DNA from: HGM04593 sp045661205
Lineage (GTDB): Bacteria > Bacteroidota > Bacteroidia > Bacteroidales > Bacteroidaceae
Length of the DNA: 37,940 bases
Assembly (NCBI GenBank): GCA_045661205.1
Contig: JAZRFE010000037.1
Coordinates: forward strand, 1 to 37,940
Reading direction: 5' to 3'
In this document: positions 9,539-17,765 of the stretch, in pieces
Numbering within the stretch: position 1 is the first letter of the stretch
Layout of the letters: each line of letters opens with the position of its first letter
Translations under genes and position numbers: made by a program
The notes under the pieces: model-generated
Database searches by the model: none
What the model was told of the DNA's origin: nothing
The model's input: only the letters and a program-made list of their open reading frames with translations

Positions 9539-10540
9539 ATGGAAGAGATTATAGCTCCGGTTCCGAAAGAACTGCTTAAAGCGGAACTTACCGAGGAAAA
9601 GCGATTGCGCTTTACCAATCGCAGCAAGAACGAGATATATGTATTGACAGCAGCCGATTCGCCCAATGTGATGCGTGAGATAGGTCGTTTGCGCGAGATA
9701 GCTTTTCGCGCAGCAGGTGGCGGTACAGGCTTGTCAATGGACATCGACGAGTTTGACACCATGGAGAAACCTTACAAACAGTTGATTGTATGGAACCCCG
9801 AGGCAAATGATATTATTGGCGGTTACCGCTTCATATTGGGCTCCGATGTCCGTTTCAAAGAAGATGGCACCCCCATTTTGGCAACAGCACACGATATGTT
9901 CCACTTCTCGAAACGTTTCATCGAAGAGATACTTCCTGTAACAATAGAGCTTGGCCGTTCGTTTGTGACACTCGAATATCAGTCTACAAGAATGGGACGC
10001 AAGAGCCTTTTTGCTCTCGACAACCTGTGGGATGGTCTTGGCGCATTGACAGTAGTCTTGCCCAATGTGAAATATCTTTTCGGTAAAGTGACCATGTACC
10101 CCTCGTACCACAAGCAGGGTCGAGACATGATACTTTACTTCCTGAAAAAGCACTTTGCCGATCCCGACAAACTCATCGAGCCGATGGTTCCCCTGGAACT
10201 CGAAACTGATGAAAAGATACTCGAAGCACTTTTCTGCGAAGACTCTTTTGCCGAAGACTACAAGATACTCAACCGCGAGATACGTACCCTGGGTTACAAC
10301 ATCCCTCCTCTCGTGAATGCATATATGGGACTGTCGCCCACCATGCGCACTTTCGGAACAGCGGTGAACACCGAATTCGGCAATGTTGAGGAGACAGGCA
10401 TCCTTATTGCAGTAGACGAGATTCTGGAGGACAAGCGTATGCGCTACATCGAGTCCTTTGCCAAGGAAAACCCCTGGACAATAGAACTGAAAACGGGTGC
10501 ACATAAAGTCTTTTATCCCGACAACAGCAATCAGGAGTAA
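9539..10540 (+). CDS. glsB: GNAT-type N-acyltransferase, probable glycine N-acyltransferase
   Basis: This 333-residue protein resembles the OlsB/GlsB family of GNAT-fold acyltransferases that use acyl-ACP. The N-terminal half has the conserved pattern REIAFRAAGGGTG, a WNPEANDIIGGYRF strand pair and IELGRSFV. The ATG at 9539 is chosen because it lies 10 bases after the glsA stop and starts the conserved sequence; a TTG at 9503 in the same frame overlaps glsA and adds unconserved residues. The tight spacing and shared terminator indicate one two-gene operon that makes an acylated amino acid lipid of the membrane. Substrate identity (glycine) is inferred from characterised Bacteroides homologues. 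Confidence 0.77.
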   Translation: MEEIIAPVPKELLKAELTEEKRLRFTNRSKNEIYVLTAADSPNVMREIGRLREIAFRAAGGGTGLSMDIDEFDTMEKPYKQLIVWNPEANDIIGGYRFILGSDVRFKEDGTPILATAHDMFHFSKRFIEEILPVTIELGRSFVTLEYQSTRMGRKSLFALDNLWDGLGALTVVLPNVKYLFGKVTMYPSYHKQGRDMILYFLKKHFADPDKLIEPMVPLELETDEKILEALFCEDSFAEDYKILNREIRTLGYNIPPLVNAYMGLSPTMRTFGTAVNTEFGNVEETGILIAVDEILEDKRMRYIESFAKENPWTIELKTGAHKVFYPDNSNQE

Positions 10541-10555
10541 CAGAATACAGCATGC

Positions 10556-10590
10556 AAAGAACGGCAAACACAGCTTGTCGTTCTTTTGCT
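10556..10590 (+). terminator. Terminator after glsAB
   Basis: AAAGAACGGCAA (10556-10567) pairs with TTGTCGTTCTTT (10575-10586) over 12 pairs with one G-U, around a 7-base loop. The right arm runs into a short T-rich tract. It starts 15 bases after the glsB stop. Confidence 0.8.
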
Positions 10591-10672
10591 TTGTAGAAAA
10601 GGAGAGTGCCTCCGCGCCTCGTTACCGAATATTAAAAATATTAAACTAAGGTACAAAATGGCAATATTTTTG

Positions 10673-10680
10673 TACTTTCG
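10673..10680 (+). promoter_or_regulatory. Probable -7 box upstream of dut
   Basis: TACTTTCG differs from TAnnTTTG at one base and lies 22 bases before the dut ATG, so the transcript would have a very short leader. I do not see a convincing -33 box at the right distance. The same TTCG variant recurs upstream of the ABC-F gene and prmA. Confidence 0.4.
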
Positions 10681-10702
10681 CATATAGAAAAGCCCAACAG
10701 CG

Positions 10703-11134
10703 ATGAAAGTAGAAATAATAAACAAATCCAAACATCCATTGCCCGAGTATGCAACTCCTCTCTCAGCAGGTCTCGACCTGAGAGCAAATATAGAAAACAG
10801 CATAGTGTTGAACCCTTTGCAACGCACGCTTGTTCCCACAGGACTGTACATGGCTTTGCCTCCAGGTTACGAGGCACAGGTGCGTCCCCGCAGTGGTCTT
10901 GCCATTAAAAAAGGCATTACAGTGCTCAACACTCCCGGCACCATTGACGCCGACTACCGTGGCGAGATATGCGTGATACTTGTAAATCTCTCCGACCAGC
11001 CCTTTGAAATCACCGATGGCGAGCGCATAGCTCAGATGGTTATAGCACGTCACGAGCAGGCCGAGTGGGTAGAGGTCGCCACTCTTGACGACACAGAGCG
11101 TGGAGCCGGAGGATTCGGTCACACAGGAGTATAA
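10703..11134 (+). CDS. dut: dUTP diphosphatase
   Basis: This 143-residue trimeric dUTPase hydrolyses dUTP to dUMP and pyrophosphate, keeping uracil out of DNA and supplying dUMP for thymidylate synthesis. All five family motifs are present: AGLDLRA (22-28), RPRSGLA (61-67), GTIDADYRGEI (79-89), GERIAQMVI (106-114) and the glycine-rich RGAGGFGHTG (133-142). The length is typical. It is the first gene of a tight five-gene operon; the next start is only 10 bases after its stop. The link to the following envelope genes appears positional rather than functional. Confidence 0.97.
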   Translation: MKVEIINKSKHPLPEYATPLSAGLDLRANIENSIVLNPLQRTLVPTGLYMALPPGYEAQVRPRSGLAIKKGITVLNTPGTIDADYRGEICVILVNLSDQPFEITDGERIAQMVIARHEQAEWVEVATLDDTERGAGGFGHTGV

Positions 11135-11144
11135 TCCCAACCTT

Positions 11145-12914
11145 ATGAACAGGCACAGAATCATTTTCATAATGCTGACGATGGTGCTGGGGGCAATATT
11201 GTTCCCGGTCTCTGCGGCATTGCCCTCGTTCGACATTCAGCCGACAGCTGACGACACATTGTCTCGCCGTCGTGCCTTCGACTATTACTATTTGCAGGCA
11301 CTTGCGTTTAAGGAGCAGGGCAGTCACGACGATGCCCTTGTGATGTTCGAGCACTGTCTTTCTCTTGAGCCAAACTCCCCCGTCGTGTTGTTCGAACTCT
11401 CCAACTATTACATGTTTCTTGGCAAGAAAAGCGAAGCACTCGCTCTCATGCAGCAAGCAGTAAAAGAAGAACCCGGGAACTTCTGGTATCGTCACATACT
11501 TGCAGCTGCATACGAAAACAGTGGTCAGCGTTCCAAGGCAATAGCCGTTTACGAGAGCATGGTAAAGGATTTTCCTGCCAACAGCGAGCTTTGCCTTATG
11601 CTCTCCGAGTACTACGTCGGAGAGGGCATGTACGACGAGGCGATAGCCGCTATCAACGACTACGAGCGCAAAGAGGGCAAGAACGAGCAGACAAGCCTGC
11701 GCAAGTACAACGTCTGCACACTGATACCTGACAGCGCAAGAGCTATCGAAGAGGTGGCGAAACTTGCAGCAGAATACCCTGATAATTTATATTTCAAGGT
11801 GCTCCTCGGCCACATTAACGATCAGAACAACAACCCTTCGCGTGCTTACGAAATATACACCGAAGTGCTGGCGCAAGAGCCTGACAATATCGATGCGCAG
11901 ATTTCGATGGTAGACTATTACAAGCATAATGGCAGCAACGAACAGTTCATGGCAAGCCTCGACACGTTGATAATGAATAAAAAAATGCCCGCCACAATGC
12001 GCTCTGAACTGCTGGTGAAGGCAATAGGCGAGATAGAGCAGGCGGGTGGCGACAGCCTTTATATCATCGACCTGTGCGAGCGTATCTTGACGCTTCCCGG
12101 CGAACAATTGCCTGTAATGACGGTGTATGCACAATACCTCACCCATAAAAAGGCCGATGAAAAGGTTGTTACACCTCTGTTGCACAAGATACTTGCCGTG
12201 GAGCCCGAGAACAGAATGGCACTATTACAACTCCTTAGCTACGCGATAACGCGTTTGGATTACACCGAAATTATAGCTCGCTGCGACACAGCCATACAGT
12301 ACAACCCCGAAATGCTTCAGCTATACTATTACAGGGGAATAGCCTGCTACCAATTGAAAAATACACAAGAGGCACTGAATACCTATCGTCGCGGACTTCA
12401 GAGTCGTAGCGATGATAGCGACCCGGACATCGTCTCCGACCTTTACAGTTTTGTCGGCGACACCGAGCACGAGCTTGGCAACATGCAGGCAACCTTTGAA
12501 GCGTACGACTCGGCACTTGTGTACAATCCGCGTAACGTCTCTGTTCTCAACAACTATGCCTATTTCCTTGCCATTGACGGTCGCAACTTGGAACGAGCAG
12601 AGGAGATGAGTCTGTTGACGATAAAAGAGGAACCCGACAATCACATATACATCGACACATATATGTGGATACTCTTTATGCAGAAACGCTACGAAGAGGC
12701 CAGGGCGTATGCCGAAAAACTCATGTTGTCCGACTCTGAAAAGAGTGCGGTGGAGTATAGCCATTGTGGTGATATTTACGCCATGTGTGGCGATATCGAG
12801 CTGGCGATGGAGTATTGGCTCGAAGCGCAGAAAATGGGCGACGACTCTAAAATTTTGAAACGTAAGATTAAGAAAAAGAAATATATAGCTGATGAAAAGA
12901 AAAATAAAAAGTAG
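11145..12914 (+). CDS. Secreted tetratricopeptide-repeat protein
   Basis: This 589-residue protein has a signal peptide at residues 1-24 (hydrophobic core IIFIMLTMVLGAILF, then VSA before ALPSFD). The rest is a run of TPR-like helix pairs, for example around residues 47-115 (ALVMFEHCLSLEPNSP) and again near the C-terminus (NNYAYFLAIDGRNLERAEEM). TPR arrays act as protein-binding scaffolds. The C-terminus is strongly basic and lysine-rich. The ATG at 11145 is preferred over an in-frame TTG at 11085, which lies inside dut and gives no signal peptide. The 3' end overlaps the next gene by 23 bases, suggesting translational coupling with the lipoprotein. No specific function can be assigned; a periplasmic or outer-membrane assembly role is likely. 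Confidence 0.85.
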   Translation: MNRHRIIFIMLTMVLGAILFPVSAALPSFDIQPTADDTLSRRRAFDYYYLQALAFKEQGSHDDALVMFEHCLSLEPNSPVVLFELSNYYMFLGKKSEALALMQQAVKEEPGNFWYRHILAAAYENSGQRSKAIAVYESMVKDFPANSELCLMLSEYYVGEGMYDEAIAAINDYERKEGKNEQTSLRKYNVCTLIPDSARAIEEVAKLAAEYPDNLYFKVLLGHINDQNNNPSRAYEIYTEVLAQEPDNIDAQISMVDYYKHNGSNEQFMASLDTLIMNKKMPATMRSELLVKAIGEIEQAGGDSLYIIDLCERILTLPGEQLPVMTVYAQYLTHKKADEKVVTPLLHKILAVEPENRMALLQLLSYAITRLDYTEIIARCDTAIQYNPEMLQLYYYRGIACYQLKNTQEALNTYRRGLQSRSDDSDPDIVSDLYSFVGDTEHELGNMQATFEAYDSALVYNPRNVSVLNNYAYFLAIDGRNLERAEEMSLLTIKEEPDNHIYIDTYMWILFMQKRYEEARAYAEKLMLSDSEKSAVEYSHCGDIYAMCGDIELAMEYWLEAQKMGDDSKILKRKIKKKKYIADEKKNKK

Positions 12915-13716
12915 TATATGTAACATTGTGACATCCATTGTTTTGCTGTCGGCTCTTTTGGCAGTGAACGGATGTGCATCATCCAAGAAGGCATCTGCAT
13001 CGGGTGGTGTCACAGTGCAGGAGGTGAAGAGCATGCAGGCTGTAAGCAAAGCTCTTTCCCATCTATCGTCAAAGGTGAAACTCACAGCCAACATCGGCGG
13101 TAAAGAGTTCGCGGTGAACGGTAATCTTAAGATTAAGCGTGGCGAGGGAATGCTCATAAGCATCAACGCTCTTGGCGGGCTTATAGAGGTGGCTCGCGTG
13201 GAACTTACCGACGAAAAAATGTTACTCATCTACCGTCTCGGACGCGAGTATGCCGAGGTGCATTACAGCGACGTGGAGACTCTCGACCGTTTGGGAATAG
13301 ATTACTCCATGGTCGAGGCGGTGTTGCTCAACGAAGTTTTTGCTCCCGGTGGAAAATCGGTGGAAAAATATCTCTCAAAGATGAATATGACTGCGGCTAA
13401 TGGCGAGATAATCCTCACCACCGAGCGCGAGGCCGGTATGCAGTACGCCTTCCACATAGAGCAGAGCAGCGGCTCACTGCAACTGACACGTGGCGACTAC
13501 GACAACAAGCTGAGTGTCGATTGTAACTATTCCGATTTTGCCGAGGTGGGTACACGTCTTTTCCCCCGTCAGATACGTTTCTCTGTGGCAAACTACACTC
13601 TCGATTTCAAACTGAGCAACCCCAAAGCCGACAGCTTTAAACTGAGCAGTACCACCGACCTGTCGTCATACATGAAAGTGGATGTCTCTTCGTTGCTCAA
13701 AGGCATTAAATTTTAA
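12892..13716 (+). CDS. DUF4292 family lipoprotein
   Basis: This 274-residue protein has a lipoprotein signal peptide with the lipobox ending in C28 (LLAVNGC). A Ser/Lys-rich linker and a beta-rich body follow, with alternating strands such as FAVNGNLKIKRGEGMLISI. The pattern fits DUF4292, which I recall as having a LolA/LolB-like half-barrel fold; this is from memory and should be tested with a profile search. It overlaps the TPR gene by 23 bases and is followed 21 bases later by the EnvC-like gene. A role in envelope lipoprotein or lipid handling is plausible but unproven. Confidence 0.82.
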   Translation: MKRKIKSSICNIVTSIVLLSALLAVNGCASSKKASASGGVTVQEVKSMQAVSKALSHLSSKVKLTANIGGKEFAVNGNLKIKRGEGMLISINALGGLIEVARVELTDEKMLLIYRLGREYAEVHYSDVETLDRLGIDYSMVEAVLLNEVFAPGGKSVEKYLSKMNMTAANGEIILTTEREAGMQYAFHIEQSSGSLQLTRGDYDNKLSVDCNYSDFAEVGTRLFPRQIRFSVANYTLDFKLSNPKADSFKLSSTTDLSSYMKVDVSSLLKGIKF

Positions 13717-13737
13717 GAATTAAGAGGGGGACTGAAT

Positions 13738-15054
13738 ATGTTAGCAAAGAGGATATTCTTTATAATGTTGCTTTTCTCTTTTGTGAGCGTCGGATGGGCG
13801 CAGCAAAAGAGTGTGAAAGAGATGCGCAGTCGTGTGACCACTCTTCAGCAACAGATAAAGGAGAAGGAGCGCATTCTCCTCTCCTCGGAGAAGGATGTTG
13901 CCTCCAAATTGAAAAACCTGAACCTGATTACTGCCCGCGTTGCCGAGCAGAAGTCGCTCGTTGCTCTGCTGAGCAAGGAGATTGCGGCCATCAACAAGGA
14001 GATTTCGGCTCTCTCGGCCGAACTTGCTCACGACGAGGCGCAGGTAAAAAAAGCAAAGAACGAGTATGCTTCGGCTCTTCGCAGGGCACGTCGTTACGGC
14101 TCTTTGCAGGACAAACTTCTGTTCATAATATCAGCCGACAATTTCAACTCCATGCTCCATCGCTATCGTTACACACGCGAGTATATGAACGCCCACCGCA
14201 AGCTGGCCGACAATCTTAAAGAGAAGATAGAAGCTCTGGAAACGAAACGTGCCGAGGTTGAGAAGGTGCGTGCGGGCAAGGTAGCTTCGCTCGAGGAGCA
14301 GAAAAAAGAGCAAGAGGCACTGAACAAACTCGAAGGTCAGCAGCGTGCTCTTGTGGCCGAACTCAAACGCGAGAATAAGAAGGTTGAGAAAGAGCTTGCT
14401 CGTCAGCGCAAGGAACTCAACAATCTGAATGCTGCCATCGAACGCGAGATCGAGCGTGAAATTGAGGCTCGTCGTCGTGCCGAGATTGCAGCGGCTCAAA
14501 AGAAAAAAGAGAAAGATGCTGCTGCCAATAATAAAGGTAAAACCCCTGCTAAGGCGAAAACCACCGACAATCCCGAGCCCAAAGTGCAGCGTCGCGAAAA
14601 AGAGGTTGTAAACCCCAATACCAAAGGAATGCAGAAACTCGCAGGTTCATTCCTGCAAAACAAAGGTCGTCTGCCGTCGCCCATCACAGGCCCCTGTGTT
14701 GTTGTCGGCTCTTTCGGCCCTCAGCGTGGTGTGGAAGGAAAGGGCAACGTGCGCATCGATTACGGTGGCATAACTTTGCAGGGCGAGCGTGGAGCCAAGG
14801 CACGTGCTGTGTTCAAGGGTGTCGTCACCTCCGTTGTACGTGCAGGCGACTTTGCCTTTGTAATTGTGCGTCATGGCAAATATCTTACAGTATATTGCAA
14901 ATTGGAAAATATACGAGTAGCTCAGGGAGACGAGGTGGATACCGGCGATATTATTGCCGACGTAGCAACGGATGCGTCAGGTGCTACAACACTTCTTTTC
15001 CAGATACGTGACGAAAAGGTGAAATTGAATCCGCGTCCTTGGCTGAACCTTTAA
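13738..15054 (+). CDS. EnvC-like murein hydrolase activator with degenerate LytM domain
   Basis: This 438-residue protein has a signal peptide (1-21, cleavage near WAQQ). A long coiled coil follows at about residues 24-255, with a charged, low-complexity stretch at about 250-290 (KKKEKD, AKAKTT). The C-terminal M23/LytM domain covers about 310-438. The zinc ligands of active M23 peptidases are missing: the HxxxD site reads N337..D341, the HxH region reads YCKL (386-389) and the LHFEIR strand reads LLFQIR (419-424). This loss, plus the coiled coil, is the signature of EnvC, which activates periplasmic amidases during septum splitting instead of cutting peptidoglycan itself. It is usually annotated as peptidase M23, which would be misleading. 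It belongs to the dut operon. Confidence 0.9.
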   Translation: MLAKRIFFIMLLFSFVSVGWAQQKSVKEMRSRVTTLQQQIKEKERILLSSEKDVASKLKNLNLITARVAEQKSLVALLSKEIAAINKEISALSAELAHDEAQVKKAKNEYASALRRARRYGSLQDKLLFIISADNFNSMLHRYRYTREYMNAHRKLADNLKEKIEALETKRAEVEKVRAGKVASLEEQKKEQEALNKLEGQQRALVAELKRENKKVEKELARQRKELNNLNAAIEREIEREIEARRRAEIAAAQKKKEKDAAANNKGKTPAKAKTTDNPEPKVQRREKEVVNPNTKGMQKLAGSFLQNKGRLPSPITGPCVVVGSFGPQRGVEGKGNVRIDYGGITLQGERGAKARAVFKGVVTSVVRAGDFAFVIVRHGKYLTVYCKLENIRVAQGDEVDTGDIIADVATDASGATTLLFQIRDEKVKLNPRPWLNL

Positions 15055-15066
15055 TACTTTACAAAT

Positions 15067-15681
15067 ATGAAAAATGCACTTTTCAAAAGAATAGCCCTCC
15101 TGTTGTTCGCATTCTTTGCGGTTACCACTATGTATAGTCAGATTTTAGACGGAACTGTGCAGTCGGCACGTTTTCGCGTGTCGTTGCCCGCCACTTTCAA
15201 TTTCGATGACGGCTCGGTGAACTCTTCGCCCTACATAAGCTACAAGCAGGATGTATCTTCTTGGATGAAGGGTGCAGTTTTTGCGCAGTACAATATCAAG
15301 CAAGAGACATTTGTGCCTCAGTTGTGGGTGGAATTTTCTGCTGCAAAGAGATACTATCTTCTCTCTCGTTCAATATACAACACCCGTACAGGTAAATACT
15401 CACATGGTCTTGCGGCAACAATAAAGCTGCCTTCGCATCTGTCGGTAGACGCTACGTGGGACAATATGTTCCAGCAGGTTGGTACTCAGAAAACCGACCG
15501 TTTTCAGGTTGTGGGTGGCTACATAGGTAAGCGTTTCATCGCCAATGCCGGTTACTCCATGCTCTATAAAAAGGGTGTTGTTGCCAACTTGCGCATAATC
15601 TTCTGTTCAGCATACTTCCTGCAAATGAAATACGACGCAGGGCAAAATTCCTTTACCCTTACGTCGTATATAAATCTTTAG
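15067..15681 (+). CDS. Small secreted protein, possibly outer-membrane barrel
   Basis: This 204-residue protein begins with a clear signal peptide (MKNALFKR, hydrophobic core, cleavage near MYSQ at about residue 25). The mature part shows amphipathic alternating strands rich in aromatic residues (SPYISYKQD, VFAQYNIKQE, QLWVEFSA, GLAATIKLP, TLTSYINL). It ends in an aliphatic residue, L, rather than the classical C-terminal F. This looks like a small beta-barrel or beta-sandwich. I do not recognise the family. It is the last gene of the dut operon, 12 bases after the EnvC-like gene, so it may have an envelope role. Its TAG stop lies at the foot of a terminator hairpin shared with the converging S41 protease gene. 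Confidence 0.72.
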   Translation: MKNALFKRIALLLFAFFAVTTMYSQILDGTVQSARFRVSLPATFNFDDGSVNSSPYISYKQDVSSWMKGAVFAQYNIKQETFVPQLWVEFSAAKRYYLLSRSIYNTRTGKYSHGLAATIKLPSHLSVDATWDNMFQQVGTQKTDRFQVVGGYIGKRFIANAGYSMLYKKGVVANLRIIFCSAYFLQMKYDAGQNSFTLTSYINL

Positions 15682-15708
15682 AGAAAGTATGGTTACTTTC
15701 TCTTTTTT
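15680..15708 (+). terminator. Compact terminator containing the stop codons of two convergent genes
   Basis: AGAGAAAGTA (15680-15689) pairs perfectly with TACTTTCTCT (15694-15703) around a TGGT loop, followed by TTTTT. It stops the forward dut operon. The TAG of the forward gene (15679-15681) sits at its left foot, and the reverse-strand TAA of the S41 gene (15693-15695) starts in the loop. The T tract doubles as the lysine codons at the protease C-terminus. Confidence 0.85.
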
Positions 15709-17300
15709 GTGAGCAGAGCATCGGTGTCGCGCTCCTTTATAAGCTCCAATGCCTTGTTTACAATATCATCGTCTTCGTTTATTATCTGGAAATATTCGCT
15801 AATGTTCCACAGGTCGCGTGCGAGCAGAGCTTTTAACTGTCGGCGTATCTGTGGCAGCGACTTTTCATACTCCTCCTCGTTCTTCAATTTCACGCTGTCG
15901 CGCTCGGCCTGATTGCGCAGACGTGCGAGAAGATCATCATCAACCTGGAACTTCTTGCGGTACTCCTCGAATGTGGGGTACTCTTTTTTCATCTCCTCGC
16001 GTTTGTCGTCGAGGTAGCGCAGGGTGGTTTGTATGATTGTTCCCTTGCGGGCAAGTTCGCGGTGATATTTGGTGTATTTAGTGGTGTCTAGCGACACGAA
16101 GTAGTCGGGCATGATGCCACCGCCACCGTAAACAGTGCGTTGCAAACGCTTTGTGAACATCTGTAATGAGTCGGGGAAGTGGATGCTGTCCTCGCTTGTA
16201 AGCTCGCCGCGGTTGTAACGTTTCATCAGGTCGTCGCGATACTGTATGGAGTCGCCGTAGGGCTTTTGGATGTTACGGCCCGAAGGGGTGTAGTAACGTG
16301 CAATAGTCAGTCGCACCATTGAGCCGTCGGGCAGGTCGAAGGGACGTTGCACAAGTCCTTTGCCGAAACTGCGGCGACCAACGATGATGCCTCTGTCCCA
16401 ATCCTGTATAGCTCCCGAGAGAATCTCGGCTGCCGAGGCTGTGTTCTCGTCGATGAGCACTGCCACGCGTCCTTTACCGAAACGGCCGCCACCCTTGGCC
16501 ATGTAGTCGTAACGGGGGAACACTCGTCCCTCGGTGTATACAATAAGTTCGTTCTTGTTCAGGAACTCATTGGCAATGTCCACCGAGGCCTGTAACAATC
16601 CTCCGCCGTTGCTTTGTAGGTCGAGCACAAGATCTTTCATGCCCAGCTTCTGCAACGAGTCGAGCTTTGATACAAACTCCTCATGGGTCTTCTGCCCGAA
16701 GCTCGCAATGCGTATGTAGCCTCTTTTCTTGTCTATCATGTATGCGGCATCAATTGTTGTGGTGGAAATCTTGTCGCGTTCAATGTCAAAAGGTATCAGG
16801 TTGTTTGCACCTCGGCGCATAACCTTAATATTCACTTTTGTGCCCTTCTTTCCGCGCAGACGGCGCATAATTTCGTATCTATTCATTTTCACTCCAGAGA
16901 TGGCAGTGTCGTTCACTAGAATTATGCGGTCACCGGCAAGTATTCCCGCCTTTTCCGAGGGACCGTTAGCTGTGGTCTGTATCACCACCAATGTGTCGTC
17001 TACCATGTTGAACTGCACACCTATGCCGTCGAAGTTGCCCTGCATCGACTCCATGAGGCTCTTCACCTCCTTAGGGTCAGAATAGGTAGAGTGGGGGTCG
17101 AGCTGTTTCAGCATGGCCTTTATTCCCTCTTCCACCATTTTCGCCTCCTGTACACTATCTACATAAAAGCGTGTGATGATGTTTTCGGTAATCATCAACT
17201 TGTTCAGCTGCTCGGGAATTATTGCACGTTTTTTGTCGCCTTGCGCTGCAAGCATCAGCGGAGCGAGCATCATACATATTATAAATGTTGCCTTTTTCAT
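15693..17300 (-). CDS. S41 family C-terminal processing protease
   Basis: This 535-residue CtpA-like serine protease has a signal peptide (1-19, cleavage near LAAQG). A PDZ domain spans about 90-165 (GNFDGIGVQF through GDRIILVND). The S41 catalytic core follows, with nucleophile S289 in NTASAAEI and general base K314 in SFGKGLVQ, 25 residues apart as in the family. DLQSNGGG is the conserved substrate-groove block. It acts in the periplasm, trimming or degrading proteins with exposed C-termini. The last 150 residues are a charged helical extension ending in TKKRK. It is the final gene of a five-gene reverse operon, 9 bases after coaD. The symbol ctpA would be reasonable but paralogues are common in this phylum. 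Confidence 0.93.
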   Translation of the reverse strand: MKKATFIICMMLAPLMLAAQGDKKRAIIPEQLNKLMITENIITRFYVDSVQEAKMVEEGIKAMLKQLDPHSTYSDPKEVKSLMESMQGNFDGIGVQFNMVDDTLVVIQTTANGPSEKAGILAGDRIILVNDTAISGVKMNRYEIMRRLRGKKGTKVNIKVMRRGANNLIPFDIERDKISTTTIDAAYMIDKKRGYIRIASFGQKTHEEFVSKLDSLQKLGMKDLVLDLQSNGGGLLQASVDIANEFLNKNELIVYTEGRVFPRYDYMAKGGGRFGKGRVAVLIDENTASAAEILSGAIQDWDRGIIVGRRSFGKGLVQRPFDLPDGSMVRLTIARYYTPSGRNIQKPYGDSIQYRDDLMKRYNRGELTSEDSIHFPDSLQMFTKRLQRTVYGGGGIMPDYFVSLDTTKYTKYHRELARKGTIIQTTLRYLDDKREEMKKEYPTFEEYRKKFQVDDDLLARLRNQAERDSVKLKNEEEYEKSLPQIRRQLKALLARDLWNISEYFQIINEDDDIVNKALELIKERDTDALLTKKRK

Positions 17301-17309
17301 CGTTGTCTA

Positions 17310-17750
17310 TTATGGTAAAAATTTACTTACATCTTTTCCGTAGCTCATAAGCTCACGTACAACACTGCTGCTTATGGCGGCATATTGCGGCTCGCTAAGC
17401 AGTATTACTGTCTCCAACCCGCTTGTTTCGCGGTTTACGTCGGCAAGGTCGCGTTCATACTCGAAATCCTTTACGCTGCGCACTCCGCGCAGCAGACAAC
17501 ATGCACCCAACTCTTTGGCAAAGTCGCTTGTCAGTCCTTCGTATGCGGCAACCTCTATGCGTGGCTCGTCAGCGTATATTCGGGCTATGCTTGCCACGCG
17601 CTCCTCGGTGTCTTTCAGCGAGTTCTTTTGACTGTTGTGCCCTATGGCAATGATTATTTTGTCGAACATCGCCAGCGCTCTTGTCACTATCGAGTGGTGC
17701 CCGATGGTGTAGGGGTTGAATGTGCCGGCGAACAGTGCAATCTTTTCCAT
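17310..17750 (-). CDS. coaD: Pantetheine-phosphate adenylyltransferase
   Basis: This 146-residue enzyme transfers AMP from ATP to 4'-phosphopantetheine, the penultimate step of coenzyme A synthesis. The nucleotidyltransferase motif is GTFNPYTIGH with TIGH at 15-18. Other conserved blocks are RGVRSVKDFEYE and the ISSSVVREL ATP-binding segment near the C-terminus. The protein is slightly shorter than most homologues (about 155-165) but has every motif. It is 15 bases downstream of parE and 9 bases upstream of the S41 gene. Confidence 0.96.
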   Translation of the reverse strand: MEKIALFAGTFNPYTIGHHSIVTRALAMFDKIIIAIGHNSQKNSLKDTEERVASIARIYADEPRIEVAAYEGLTSDFAKELGACCLLRGVRSVKDFEYERDLADVNRETSGLETVILLSEPQYAAISSSVVRELMSYGKDVSKFLP

Positions 17751-17765
17751 TTCTATACTCTCTTT

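Noticed and set aside
8719..10567. Two reverse-strand ORFs of 268 and 277 codons opposite glsA and glsB
   Set aside because: Both mirror conserved acyltransferase genes and translate to Cys/His/Val-rich sequence typical of antisense frames. There is no start context.
12321..13229. 302-codon reverse ORF across the TPR and DUF4292 genes
   Set aside because: The forward genes have signal peptides, recognisable repeats and operon spacing. The reverse frame shows none of these.
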